This document shows, one piece after another, positions 1 to 10,604 of a stretch of DNA of 64,000 nt. Source of the stretch: Locusta migratoria (Eukaryota > Arthropoda > Insecta > Orthoptera > Acrididae); the NCBI GenBank assembly GCA_026315105.1, contig CM048755.1:215128333-215192332 (forward strand), given 5' to 3'. The position numbers and the translations under genes are program-made. Each line of letters opens with the position of its first letter. Within the stretch, counting starts at the first letter, position 1. The notes under the pieces were generated by a model. That model worked only from the letters and a program-made list of their open reading frames with translations, made no database searches and was not told the DNA's origin.

Positions 1-29
1 TCTCTCTCTCTCTCTCTATATATATATAC
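1..29. repeat. (TC)n/(TA)n microsatellite
   Basis: A run of TC dinucleotides passes into TA dinucleotides. It abuts the 3' end of the minus-strand LINE that follows and may have grown from that LINE's AT-rich tail. Confidence 0.9.
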
Positions 30-930
30 GACATTTCATAATGATGTGGAACGTGTCTGTTTAGTAAATTGTGTCTATACATGAAAATATTTTAAGGATT
101 TTTTAATTTCCTTTTTTCATTTATTTATTTATTTTTCATTTGTTTAGTTTTATCTAAAAATTCATCTAAAGTGAGGAAGGAGTTGCCATTCAGACATTCC
201 TTTAATTTCTTTTCAAATACCAGATGCCTATCTGTCAAATTTTTGATGCCACTTGGTAAATGACCGAAGACTTTTGTGGCAGCATAATTCAGCCCTTTCT
301 GTGTAAACTTAGATTTAACCTTGAATAGTGAATATGACACTTTCTCCTAGTGTTGTAGCTATGCACACTGCTATTACTCATGAATTGGGTCGAATTGTTA
401 ATCACAAATTTCATGAGTGAATATATATATATATTGTGAAACTACAGTGAATATCCCTAGATCCTCAAATAAATGTCTGCGGGATGATCTTGGGTGGGCT
501 CCAGCAATTGTTCTGATTACACGCTTTTGTGCAATGAATACTTTTTTACTTAATGTTGAATTGCCGCAGAATATGGTCCTATATGAAAGAATTAAATGAA
601 AATAGGCATAGTAAGCTAATTTACTGAGATGTATATCACCAAATTTTGCAATGACCCTGAGAGCATAAGTAGCTGAACTCAAAAGTTTCAGCAGATCTTC
701 AAAGTGTTTCTTCCAATTCAATCCCTCATCAAAGAAAACACCTAAAATTTTGAATATTCTACCTTAGCTACAGATTTATGTTCAAAGTCTAAATTTATTA
801 ACGGTGTCATGCCATTTACTGTATGAAACTGTATATACTGGGGTGTAACCAAATTTAATGAGAGTCCATTTGTAGAGAACTACTTAATAATTTCCTGAAA
901 GACATCATTTACAATTTCCATTATGTTTAC
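20..930 (-). mobile_element. CR1/Jockey-group LINE, 3' part (left copy)
   Basis: Read on the minus strand this is the last third of a non-LTR retrotransposon. It holds the region after the reverse-transcriptase palm, with residues such as RVIAKFGDIHLSKL and KKVFIAQKRVIR, followed by a short C-terminal stretch (GLNYAATKVFGHLPSGIKNL) and a 3' UTR. The same protein and UTR recur on the plus strand at 62835-63880, where the catalytic FADD box is still present. Here the frame is broken near 350-400 and the palm is missing, so it is a 5'-truncated dead copy. The clade (CR1/Daphne versus Jockey) is an inference from the C-terminal style. Confidence 0.85.
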
Positions 931-1192
931 AAAAATTTGAAGATATCAACTCCCCTCTACACGTCCTCAAGGTTTTTAAACGGTTTTCCTATCACCCTAT
1001 ATTTCGTGAACGTATAATGCGAAAATAATGTCTCGATTGATGTTCGATTTTCATTTACTTTACTGTTAAGAGCATTGCACTAACGTGATCCACTGATGAA
1101 GTTACAAATGTTCTGCGATGGTGGAAAGCGTAAATGTATTGTTCTGATACCTCTGAGTGGAATACATGTACCAGTACCGTTTTACTAACAAC
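931..1192. other. Unassigned spacer
   Basis: No coding signal, tRNA-like box or clear repeat was recognised. It may be the 5' flank of the SINE A copy that follows. Confidence 0.5.
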
Positions 1193-1475
1193 GAGAAGAC
1201 GCCTACTCGTCATCGCCGAATTCGTCCAAATTTATGGTAAATGTAGGGAGTGGTGAGATATGAAAGTACATCAAGTGGAACTCCACATGGCTAAGCGTTT
1301 AGGAAATAAAAGGAATTTTGATACGCATCTATCACCATATCCACCTTATAAACTGCCCCTGAGAGACTGTGTTTATTTAGCGGTGTTTGGCTCAGCTGTA
1401 AGAGATCGGACTTTTTTTTTATGTTCGCGGTTTCGATTCCACCCGGCGGCAAATATATTTTTGCTTCTTGGCAAT
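1193..1475 (+). mobile_element. SINE family A, copy 1 (tRNA-related)
   Basis: A box-A-like TTTGGCTCAGCTGTAAGAG and a box-B-like GGTTTCGATTCC lie about 35 bp apart near 1387-1442. The 190 bp before them, including GACGCCTACTCGTC and AAGCGTTTAGGAAATAAAAG, match the reverse complement of 2495-2745 closely. Homology continues past the tRNA part to GGCAATGCGTACAC. The tRNA-like part therefore lies inside a longer repeat and not at its 5' end, so 'SINE' is a working label. Confidence 0.65.
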
Positions 1476-2321
1476 GCGTACACTACTGACTTCACAATTA
1501 ACCGCAACATCATACATTTATTTTGTATTTATATATGCACAACATCAGCATGGGACGTCATTATTTAAAAGAAGCATATTATCTTGCAAACTTGGGATTG
1601 TGAATGGTTCATAAGGTGCAAACAAGTATATGACCAACTGTTCCAAGGAGAAGACGGATTGCCAACATACAGTATCAAAGTAATTCCTCCCAAAATATAC
1701 GCCACTAGTGCAACTACACGTTGTATATTTCTATTGTCAGGTAAAAAAAATGTAATTAAAAAATTTCAAAACTGCACTTACCTAATCGAGAAAGAACAAG
1801 AAATCACTTCCCAAGCAGTTTGCATTCCATTACACTTCACCAGCTGTATTCGCAAGTATTCAGGGACATGCTGCGTTACGCATGGTTCGCTGCTAGACGA
1901 CTGATAACCTTTGTCGTTTAGTCCCTTTCAAAATCAAACCATCCATTAAACCATCCGCTGCTAGAGTGTGCGATGAAAGAAGCTGTTTTCAGAATGTCCA
2001 TAAAGTTTGTTTTTCTATGGAGACATTAAATAAACCACGTAACTGAAAAGTGCGGCGTTCATAACGTGCGCAAGATGCTGTCAAAATTATTGCTTCCCCT
2101 GTTTCTTCGATGAATATCACACCGGTACATGTAATTGATCAATTGCAAAAGAATGGAAGTATCGATTTACATACGCGACGTCCCTAAGTACGAGTTAACT
2201 GCAGTCCGTTTTTAAATGCTTTTAGTCGCGAATTTCATCCAATGCACTTTTCTTTTTGCTTTTATAAATTAATAAAATAACGTATATGATGTTGCGGTTA
2301 ATTGTGAGATGAGTCTACATC
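1476..2321. other. Unassigned AT-rich stretch
   Basis: Short open frames exist (for example 1584-1904 plus) but show no recognisable motif. No tRNA boxes or inverted repeats were seen. Confidence 0.5.
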
Positions 2322-2490
2322 AATACTCTGCAAACCACTGTGAAGTGCATGGCAGAGGGTACGTCCCACTGTACCAGTTATTACGGTTTTCTCCCATTCC
2401 ATTCACGTGTTGAGCGTGGGAAGAATAATTGTTTAAATGCCTATTAATCAAATCTTGTTCTCACGATTCCTACGAGAACAATATGTACGT
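2322..2490 (-). mobile_element. LINE 3' end, relative of LINE D
   Basis: On the minus strand the sequence ends CCCTCTGCCATGCACTTCAC, then TTTGCAGAGTATTGATGTAGAC. This parallels the CCTCTACCATGC and TTTGCAGAGTATTTATGTAGAT ending of LINE D at 38780-38840. Only the 3' UTR is present. The segment is joined directly to SINE A copy 2. Confidence 0.65.
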
Positions 2491-2494
2491 GTAC

Positions 2495-2745
2495 GCATTG
2501 CCAAGGAGCAGAAAAGACTCTGCCGCTGGGTGGAGTTGAACCCACGACCTTCTCAATACGAATACGATCTTTTACCACTGAGCCAATTACGCCGTCTCAG
2601 GGACACTTGATAAGATGCATATGGTGATAGGTCCGTATCAAACTTCCTTTTATTTCCTAAACGCTTAACCATCTGAGTTCCCACTTGGGGCCCTTTCGTG
2701 TCTCACCACGCAGTACATGCACCATAAATTTTGACGAGTAGGCGT
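2495..2745 (-). mobile_element. SINE family A, copy 2
   Basis: This is the reverse-complement counterpart of 1193-1475. On the minus strand it reads box A AATTGGCTCAGTGGTAAAAG and box B GGGTTCAACTCC (about 2535-2600). Residue-level agreement with copy 1 stops just beyond GGCAATGCGTACAC, where the LINE 3' end begins. The two copies form an inverted pair about 1 kb apart. Confidence 0.65.
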
Positions 2746-3044
2746 CCTCTCTATGTAAGACTGTAGAGAGTCCCGACGATCTTTTGATACTCATCAGTGG
2801 ATGTATTTCCAACGTGAAGGTGCTAATGAGGCAATGTTCATGAACTCCTGGCTCAGACATTCACTGAGAAGCTTTAGTGGGGCAATGTGAAAAATGTGAG
2901 TGCTAGATATACGTCGAGACTGAAGTGGATCTGTAGGCAGTAGTTTCCGCTGGCTGAGAACTACTCAAACGACATCTGCAATATTAGAGCGGATACGACG
3001 GAACGTAATGCACTCACCCAGTTAGCCACAAGCCAGGAACTAAA

Positions 3045-3240
3045 TCAAATGTTTGTAATTCTCTGGGACCAAACTACTTTGGTCATAAGTCCCTAGACTT
3101 ACAAACTACTTAAACTAAGTTAAACTACCCTAAGGACAATACACAAATCCATGCCCGAGGGTGAATTCGAACCTCCGACGCGGGAGGCTTCGCGATTCGT
3201 AACGTGGCGCTCCAGACCGCTCGGCTATTCCCGCGCGGCC
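3045..3240 (-). mobile_element. SINE C copy with 15-bp TSD
   Basis: The minus-strand head carries box A TAGCCGAGCGGTCTGGAGCG and box B GAGGTTCGAATTC. The tail is GTCCCAGAGAATTACAAACATTTG. The copy is flanked by a perfect 15-bp duplication AAGCCAGGAACTAAA at 3030-3044 and 3241-3255, which defines the insertion precisely. Confidence 0.95.
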
Positions 3241-3349
3241 AAGCCAGGAACTAAACGGTCAAAACAGAACAAGCATATTCCTCCTTCCACAAGGAACTAG
3301 TCTACCCGTAGAATTAAAAATAGAAAAAAAGAATAATAACAGGATCAAT

Positions 3350-3690
3350 ATTCCGGGACGAAGAGACATGTTGGTTGCGGTTCGAAACCGCCCGGCAGAT
3401 TAACAACATGGTACAATGAGCCGGACGGCTTGGAAGTAGTTATCAGGCAGTTTCATACATCCCACTAGGTGAATACCGTGCTGGTAACCAGCTTCCATCT
3501 TAGTTACGTGATTCGGAAAGATTAGAAAACTTTCGTTCACTTTCACGTGTATAACGCTATATATGCTGACAATAGGGGTGCACACATTTCCTCCCTGGGA
3601 CTACAGGGATTGCGACTGGAAGGGTATCCAACTACTCCACTTAACATGCCAAATCCGAAATAACCAAGGCGCCCCTGAGAATGAGGGTCA
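3350..3690 (+). mobile_element. SINE family B, copy 1
   Basis: A tRNA-like 3' half (GCGGTTCGAAACCGCCCGGC) is followed by the family body, including CCCACTAGGTGAATACCG and GTTACGTGATTCG. The tail contains ATGCCAAATCCGAAATAACC. The body aligns with 17585-18170 and 46858-47165. The A-box half is eroded. Confidence 0.75.
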
Positions 3691-4204
3691 AAGGCGAAGA
3701 AAAATGGAACGCTAGAACCTTTAGCGACGAAGCCATGCTTTCATTGACTCTGGGATCGCCATTTTAAACAACTATTCTAATTCTAGCAACTTGTGAATCA
3801 TGTGTAGGTAAATGTATTTCATTACTGCTGTAATGCAGACTTAGGGTTCTTGGTCTGTTAGACGTCACGTTACGTGCGCAGGTATGTTTGGGTATAGTGA
3901 AGTACTGAATAGGAGTTCTGTTGGTCATGGTTAGGGTTCGAAAGTGTGAGACCTAAGTTTGAAATGTACACGAGGTCCAGGCGAAAATTTTGTGTACATT
4001 ATTCGATTCGCTCGTTTCCGGAATAAGGTCCGTTATTTTCAACTGATATATTTCGCCTTCTACATCATCCATGGCAGTTTGCAACAAGAACACCCAATCA
4101 ACTTGTATGCGAAAAAAGTATGTGATATGATTCGTTTCAGTTTTCAAATAGTAAATATTTCTATAGTGCAAAATAACTTTCGTGAAGCATCTGTCACTTT
4201 CGAC
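3691..4204. other. Unassigned spacer
   Basis: No recognised element. Overlapping open frames of 72 and 121 codons on opposite strands (3953-4324) run into LINE 3' UTR and show no protein motif. Confidence 0.5.
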
Positions 4205-6150
4205 ACCTACATCTACATAAAAAGCCCGCTAATCACTTTCAGTTGCATGGATCATCGAATTTCTTTTATGGTATTTCTCTACTTTCCATTCTCTAATAGC
4301 TCGCGGGGAAAAAGAAACAAATGAATGTTTCTGTTTTAGATCTCATTTCTCCTATTTTAGTAAGATTATCAAGTCTTCCTAAGTAGGTAGGTGCTAAAAA
4401 GATATGTTCGCATTCGGAAGAGAAAGTTGGTTAAAGAAACTTCGGAAATAAGTCTCGCCGCAACGAATAACGCTTTTCTTTCGACGATTTCCACCCCAAA
4501 TCCTGCATCATTTCTGTGACAGTCTCTTCCCTGTATCTCGATAATGCAAAATGAGCTGCCCTTCTCTGAACTTTCTCTACATCCTCCGTCAGTCCCACTT
4601 GATGGGGATCCCACACTGAGCAGCAATGCTCCAATATAAGACGCACAATTGCAGCGTAGGCAGTTTATTTAGTAAAACTTTTGCATCTTCTAAGTGTTAT
4701 GCCAATGACACGTAGCCTTTGGTTCGCCTTCCCTGCAAGATTTTCTGTGTGTTCTTTCCAGCTTACGTTATTCGTAATTGTATTTAGTTGAATCTGCGGC
4801 CTTAGATTTGACTGATTGAACGTGTAAATGAAGTATAAAGAATTTCATTTAGTGCATGGATGACTTCACATTTTGCATTGTTTAGAGCGAATTGCCAGTT
4901 TTTGTACCATGCAGATATGTTTTATAAAATATTATGCAACTGCTTTTGACCTTCTTCTGACTCTACTAATCGATAAACGATAGCATCAATCGCGAACAGT
5001 CTAAGAGAGCTACTCAGATCGTCTCCTAAATCATTCATAAAAATAAGAAACAGTAGGGACCCTATAACACTTCCCTGGGGAACGCCAGATATGACAGCTG
5101 TTTTAATCCATGACTTATCGTAATGTACAACGTACTGTGTCCTTTCTGACAGGAAATCACGAATCCAATCGCACAACGGTGGCGGTATTGTAAAAAGACG
5201 TTTCACTGAAAACATGGGTTACCTTATAATATTGTGTCGACTATTCTCTTGCCCGGCGAAGTGCAGCAACTCGACGCTGGATGGGTTCAGCACGTCGTGG
5301 GAATTCATCTGCAGAAATATTGAGCCATATTGCCTCTGTAATTTCTTATAACTGCGAAGGTATTGCTGTTGCAGGATTTTGCTGCAAACCGACGTCAGTG
5401 ACATAGGCCTATAATTTTGATGGTCACTCTTGTTGCCTGTCTTGAATATTGGAGTGATCCGTGCAACGCGTACGGAACTTTCGCTAAGTGAGCAGTTGTA
5501 TATGATAGATTGCATCATCATACACTGGAAACAACCTAATTAGTATAAAATCTGGACTGGGAGACTTACACTTGTTAAGTGATTTAAGTTGTTTTAAATC
5601 TCCAGGGATATCCACTTCAAAATTACGCATGACAGCTGTTGTTCTTGACTCGACTTCCGGACTTTTAGCTTCGTCGTCTTTGGTGAACGAATTTCGGAAA
5701 GTTGTGTTTAGCAATTGTGTTTTAGCACAGCTGTTATCCGTAACATCACCGTTGTTATCGCGTAGTGAAAGTATTGATTGTGATCTAGTTGCTGGTATAC
5801 TTTACTTTCTTCGGATTTTCCGCCAAATTACATGGCCGGGTTTGGATGTGGAAACTATTACGAGCTTCTCGCATTGAAGGTCGGGCTGAAAATCAAATTT
5901 CAGTAAAATATAGCTAGTCATGGAGCTTTTGTGTCTGTTTAATTTGGGATGCTATTTTCTTTGTATTTGCAGAAGTGATCTAACCCCTTTTGTGTACCAC
6001 GGCGGGCAATGACCTCTTTTGTTAACTTATTTTGTTTTAATCTCTCAATAGCTGTCGATATTAGTTCTTTGAATGTAAGCCACGTCTGATCAATACTCAC
6101 ATTGTTAGATTCAAAGGACTGGAGATTCTCACTCAGGAAAATGTTTATCA
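4205..6150 (-). mobile_element. LINE D1, CR1/Jockey-type, degenerate
   Basis: On the minus strand it runs from the linker before the reverse transcriptase to a 3' end in TTATGTAGATGTAGG. Visible blocks in order are a linker (NTTFRNSFTKDDEAKS), NYRPMSLTSVCSKIL, a thumb-side block (LCDWIRDFLSERTQYVV), GVPQGSVIGSLLF, and the late block SVWDPHQVGLTEDVEKVQRR. Further copies of the 3' end occur at 8635, 38235, 50760 and 51150 on the plus strand. It is 5' truncated and has several frameshifts. Confidence 0.85.
4400..5715 (-). pseudogene. Reverse transcriptase remnant of LINE D1
   Basis: The enzyme would have copied LINE RNA into DNA at a nicked target site. The fragment keeps fingers, palm and thumb blocks spread over at least three reading frames. 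The metal-binding FADD box reads FAIDAI near 4990, so the first catalytic aspartate of the pair is replaced by isoleucine. Together with the frameshifts this makes the copy inactive. The upstream open frame at 5939-6190 (minus) probably represents the endonuclease-to-RT linker. Confidence 0.8.
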
Positions 6151-6154
6151 AAAA

Positions 6155-6336
6155 GTGTGTAAATCTATGGGACTTAAATACTCTGGCCATCAGTCTCTGG
6201 GCTTACAAACTACTTTAACTTATGCTAAGGACAACAAATACACCCATGCCCGAGGGAGGACTCGAACCTCCGACAGCGAGCAGCGGCGCGTTCCGCAGCT
6301 AGGCGCCTTGGAACGCTCGGCCACTCCACCGCGGCG
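6155..6336 (-). mobile_element. SINE C copy
   Basis: The minus-strand head reads GCCGCGGTGGAGTGGCCGAG with box B GAGGTTCGAGTCC. The body includes CCTTAGCATAAGTTAAAGTAG and the tail CCCATAGATTTACACAC. Imperfect flanks AAAAGTGT/GAAAGTGT suggest an 8-bp TSD. It sits at the join between LINE D1 and a Tc1 relic. Confidence 0.9.
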
Positions 6337-6343
6337 AAAGTGT

Positions 6344-7094
6344 TAAACGAATTTTAGTCTGCTTGTTTTGAATAAATTTATTTTTCGTTTGACTCATCTG
6401 TGAACAGAACCTGGTGCCATTCGTCACGATTCCAGTCCTGATGTTCCTCCGTCGAGTTTCTACGGGTAAAACTGTGTCGTGGTTTTAATGAGACACTCAG
6501 CATATGCCTCCGTGCGTAATGACCACATTCCCGAAGGCGATTTCGGATTGTTTGTGTTAATATTGCTCGTTCTGTTGCTGCCTGGATGGTGCGTTGAATC
6601 TGACTTGCATTCAGCCTCCTGTCTCGTCGGGCTGTTAACCAGAGATAATGGTTATTTCTTGCTGATGTTACCCGTGGACGACCTTGGACGTTTCTACTTT
6701 TAACAATTCCTGTCGTTTAAAATGGCGTCCATGTCCTGGAAATCACACTTTGGGACTCTCAAATAGCTGCAGCCACCTTCCTCTGTGTCTGTACTGCTTC
6801 CAACGTTTGTATGACTCTCCATACCATAGCTTCGGGTAAGTCACGTTGTTGTTGCATTGCACTAACTGCTCACTACACTATCTGAATCCAACTGCTTGTG
6901 TAATTCATTTCGTAGAAAAAACACAAGTAAACACCAACCCTTCCTGAAAACAACTTTCTGTTATTAGTACTATATCGGTTTCTGCTACTCCGTAGAATCT
7001 ACAGAAAAGAAGTCGAACCATTTTAGTTCCTTAGCCGATGACACTAATTCAGAACCTAAATATCTCAACAGATCCCCTAATTGTTTGACCAGTG
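6344..7094 (-). mobile_element. Tc1-like transposon relic (N-terminal half plus one terminus)
   Basis: The minus strand encodes a Tc1/mariner-superfamily transposase start. It shows an HTH-like SQSVISRTW, then GRPRVTSARNNHYLW, LTARRDRRLNASQIQRTI, RNRLRECGHYARRHM and the first catalytic block LFTDES at about 6390. The right end GATCCCCTAATTGTTTGACC ends at a TA (7095-7096), as expected for a terminal inverted repeat. The C-terminal half and other terminus are missing. Confidence 0.75.
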
Positions 7095-7164
7095 TAGTAC
7101 TGATCTGACTATAAAAGAGGGTGACATTTTAGAGCACTGTTCAGCAAGTTGCAGTCGGTTTGCT

Positions 7165-7410
7165 AAAATTACTGTCATGTGATTCGCAATGTTCTGCAAA
7201 GTTCTTGCAGAGTGTGAGGGTTTTTGCGATACGTCTTAGACTTGAGTATTGCCCACACAAATTGATATCGCACTGACGGATCATGTGACTTGGTTGGCCA
7301 GCTACGGATGCGATCAGACTGACCCCTGCTAAAAACTCGTGTCAGATGTGAAGATTTTAAATATGGGCTACAGGGTTTGGCCGACTGTATGGGCAGTTCC
7401 TTCATCCTGT
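7165..7410 (-). pseudogene. Mariner-like transposase C-terminal fragment
   Basis: The open frame contains SHDPSVRYQFVWAILKSK followed by YRKNPHTLQEL. This resembles the SPDLxPCDFFLWGYLKSKVY-type block that surrounds the third catalytic residue in mariner-like transposases, here heavily mutated. No terminal repeats were identified. It is interrupted on its 5' side by the nested SINE pair. Confidence 0.55.
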
Positions 7411-7425
7411 TAGAAATAACTGTAG

Positions 7426-7831
7426 CCGCGGCGGATTAGACGCGCCGGCCGCGGTGGCCGAGGGGACTGAGGCGCTCCAGTCACGGTCTGCACGGCCACT
7501 ACGGTCGGGGGTTCGAATCCCCCCTCGGGCATGGATATTTGTGCCGTCCTAGTTCGTAAGTAGTTCATAAGTAGTTTGTAAGTTTAGGGACTGATGACCC
7601 CGTAGTTAAGTCCCATAGACTATACAAACATTTGAACATTTAGATTAGACGCGCGTAATGGAGCATAATGTTGCGGTGCGCGCGGCCGTCCGCCGTCGGG
7701 GGTTCGATTCCCCCCTCGCGCATGAGTGTTTGTGTAATCCTTAGTTTAGTTTACCTTAGGTTAAGTACTTTGTAAGCTAGGGACTAATAACCAAGCTGTT
7801 GAGTCCCACAGATTTACAAACATTTTAATTT
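7426..7831 (+). mobile_element. SINE C (host copy, split by a second SINE C)
   Basis: The head starts CCGCGGCGGATTAGACGCGC and resumes after the insertion with GTAATGGAGCATAATG and box B GGGGGTTCGATTCCC. The tail ends GTCCCACAGATTTACAAACA. Flanks GAAATAACTGTAG (7413-7425) and GAAATTACTGTAG (7832-7844) form a 13-bp TSD with one mismatch. Confidence 0.9.
7446..7642 (+). mobile_element. SINE C nested inside another SINE C
   Basis: It has box A GCGGTGGCCGAGGGGACTGA and box B GGGGGTTCGAATCCC. The tail is CCATAGACTATACAAACATT. A perfect 12-bp TSD GATTAGACGCGC (7434-7445 and 7643-7654) lies within the tRNA-like head of the host SINE. Confidence 0.95.
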
Positions 7832-7957
7832 GAAATTACTGTAGGTCATTTCCTCCTTTATTAATGCTGCCACAATTGCTTTGAATATCATATCAAATCG
7901 TCCGAGCCATTTTCAGTTACCGTACCCTATGGAACTTAGGTCTCCGTGCATTGATAG

Positions 7958-8425
7958 TCAACTCTCTTCAGGACTGAAGTTCGGTTTTATATAATCAGGT
8001 GTTTCTGGCTTTTTCTCATCGGAATAAACAGCACACATAGCGCAATCAAATATTACGCGTTGCAACTTGTATGGGTCGCAACGCAATGCAGTAGAGGTGT
8101 AAGACATTGGACAATGAATAAATAAATACATCGTGTTTAGATTATTGATAGGCAGATTATCTGATTCACACGAGAATAAAGAGGATCTTAGACACCATAT
8201 TGTCCCTTTACGAAGATTTGATCTAATGGATTGGTGCTGGATGATATATTGCATCAAAGTATTTTGCAGTGTGTGCGCTACTCCTTCGATCAACCCATCG
8301 GCAAGTTGATGAGCGGCCAGTGGCGTGTCACGAAAACAGGTTTGGATTCGGTGCATTGGCTTCGCTGCTTTGTCTGACCTGCAGAGCAACACCTCGGCGC
8401 ATGCTACACTAGCAAACGCTGTCAC
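7958..8425 (-). CDS. Uncharacterised 155-codon open frame
   Basis: This is one of the longest open frames not explained by a transposon. I do not recognise it. The predicted protein is rich in Cys, Ser and Leu, with no signal peptide or transmembrane run that I can define and no known motif. No splice sites, poly(A) signal or codon bias could be confirmed. In AT-rich DNA a frame of this length can arise by chance or be part of an old repeat, so a real gene is unlikely but not excluded. Confidence 0.15.
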   Translation of the reverse strand: MTAFASVACAEVLLCRSDKAAKPMHRIQTCFRDTPLAAHQLADGLIEGVAHTLQNTLMQYIIQHQSIRSNLRKGTIWCLRSSLFSCESDNLPINNLNTMYLFIHCPMSYTSTALRCDPYKLQRVIFDCAMCAVYSDEKKPETPDYIKPNFSPEES

Positions 8426-8634
8426 GTTTTCTCGTCTCGCAAGCTGTCTAAGGGTAATGTCCTAGTTAAGACCAACTCTTATTACATCTCAAAAATGACG
8501 ACTGCAATTTTAATTCTAGTCTTCCTCTTATATTTAATTCACTATCAGTGTTTGGACTAGATGGTTTGCACGCCTGTGACCCTAGCCAAATTACATACTG
8601 TTTCAGAATAAACAAGCTATGTATCAGATTTCTC

Positions 8635-8856
8635 CTCCCAATGGGACATTTTTGTTAGAACCCACCTACATAGGGAGACACGAACTTCATAATAAAATAA
8701 GAGCAATCAGATCAAAAACGGAAAGATGTAGGTGTTTCTTTTTTCCCGCGTGATATTAGAGAATGGAACGGTAGAGAAATGTCATATAAGTGGTTCGATA
8801 AACCCTCTACCATGTATGTAAATGTGATTTGCAGTGTAATTATGTAGATGTAGAAC
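8635..8856 (+). mobile_element. LINE D 3' end fragment
   Basis: It parallels 38605-38840. Shared blocks are ATAATAAAATAAGAG, ATCAG.TC.AAACGGAAAGAT, TTAGAGAATGGAACGG and the ending CCTCTACCATG, ATTTGCAG, TATGTAGATGTAGA. Only the last ~40 codons and the 3' UTR are present. Confidence 0.75.
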
Positions 8857-10604
8857 AAAGAGAACTCTAAGCAAAAAACAGCAAGTGTGCAGACATGTAA
8901 AGCTAGTGCTCTCGACCAGTAACAGAGTACAACAGAAACTAAGAAACAATAAGGAAAAAACCAGCACAGTCTGAGATGCACACAGACTCGTGTGTTTTGC
9001 AAAAGTGTAGCGAAATCTTAGAACTTGTAATAAACAAGTTTATGTTTATAAATTTCATAGGTTCGCAGATGTTGCAAGACATACACAGAAATAGAGCATA
9101 AATTTACTGGCAGAGAAATCGTTCCTTCCAGTTTTATGCCAATACGTCATAATAGTTATTAGTATACCATACTTTGTAACAAATATATGTACGGAAATGA
9201 AAATTAAAACAAGACAGATATAAAAACTCAAGTCAACTCTTTATTATTTCAAAGGCAATCTCAACAACTGTTAAAACATTAACACCACTGTGAGACAAAA
9301 CTATCAATGCCTACAGGGAAGAACATTCGCCGTTTTATACGAAAATTTGATTGTGCCGCGGAGGGCATCTATTGCTCCAAAACCATTTGATGGCTACTAA
9401 TGTCTTTCATCAGGATTTCAAAAATATGGAAATATTATGGGTATAGGTTTCAACTATATGGAGGACTGACGATTTATTTTTGTATAAATATGCAAACAGT
9501 TGCTTTTAGGCTATGGGTGTTTTTGTTCTTCCGAAATAGTTTTTAAACCATTTCAGGCTCGTCAGCACCGTGGATGTTACAGGAAGATTATAATTTCTTG
9601 TACGAAGTACACCTAGACGCTGTGCTGGTGGTTCCGGTAAAATGACTGGAGTTTAGTAATCGGGAACGAAAACAAACCGAACAAAAAGTGGCCAGTACTC
9701 AAGATACGATATAGAAACGAATTTACTCACAGTAAAACCACGTAATTTCAAAGAACATAATGTTTCGAACCGTTTACTTCTGTTCTCTGTTTCTAAAATT
9801 CAGTCATTTTGCCAGAACCATCACCACAGCGTACAAGAACTATAATGTTCGTGTAACATCTCCACTGCTGATTAACCTGAAGTGGCTTAAAAACTACAAT
9901 GAAAAACCCCATAGGAGCAACGCTTGCATATTTGTACCAAATTAAATTGGCAGTTTTACACTACAGTTGCAGTCTTTTTTTTCCTTTATTTGGCCTTCTG
10001 AGTGTTAACTCAATGTGGCCATCTACAACACACAGTGGAAATGTACATATGTTTAAATAAACAGAAAAACAGAAGTACATTTTGTCAAAATGGGAAAGTG
10101 GAAACAAAGCGAAAACTGAATTACATTACAATTTAAATAATTTTGAAACATTTTCACATATTCACAAGAAAAACCTTCAAGATGGCTATATGGAGGATGT
10201 CTAATACTTTGCTAGCGAAACTTATGCAGTATAGTCGAAACAAAGTTTGGAACATGATGGCGGGAATTATACTACAACAGAATGATTTCGTAGCGACTAC
10301 GATGCAGAATGTTAGCTGGGAAGCTCTTACACATCCTCCGTATAGACTCGCTGCCTCCTCGGGCGATTTCCATACTTTTAGAGCCCTGAAGAAGACATTC
10401 ATGCCCGTCGATTTGCTCTGACGTAGAACATGTACCTGGGTACAATCGTGTTTCAGAAGGAAACCGTAAACATTTTTCTAAGAACGTACGAACAGTGTTG
10501 CCTTGAGGTGAAATACACGTATTAATAATTGTAGTGATTCTTTTAAAACAATAGAAACTTTACTTGCCTTCCATCTGTCTATTTCAGTTACTGTCCCTGA
10601 TATA
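8857..10604. other. Unassigned AT-rich stretch
   Basis: About 1.7 kb without recognised transposon domains or tRNA boxes. Short open frames on both strands (for example 10143-10421 plus and 10154-10402 minus) overlap each other and have no motif. This could be unique host sequence. Confidence 0.5.

Noticed and set aside
3959..4324. 121-codon plus-strand open frame
   Set aside because: It runs antisense into the LINE D1 3' UTR and shows no motif.
7446..7535. Sequence that looks like a Leu/Ser tRNA gene, and about 30 similar ones
   Set aside because: Each tRNA-like part is followed by the same SINE body and tail and many have target duplications. Paired stems are imperfect, so these are SINE heads, not tRNA genes.
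8712..9002. Hydrophobic minus-strand frames suggesting a membrane protein
   Set aside because: They overlap a LINE D 3' end and have no conserved features; hydrophobicity follows from T-rich codons.
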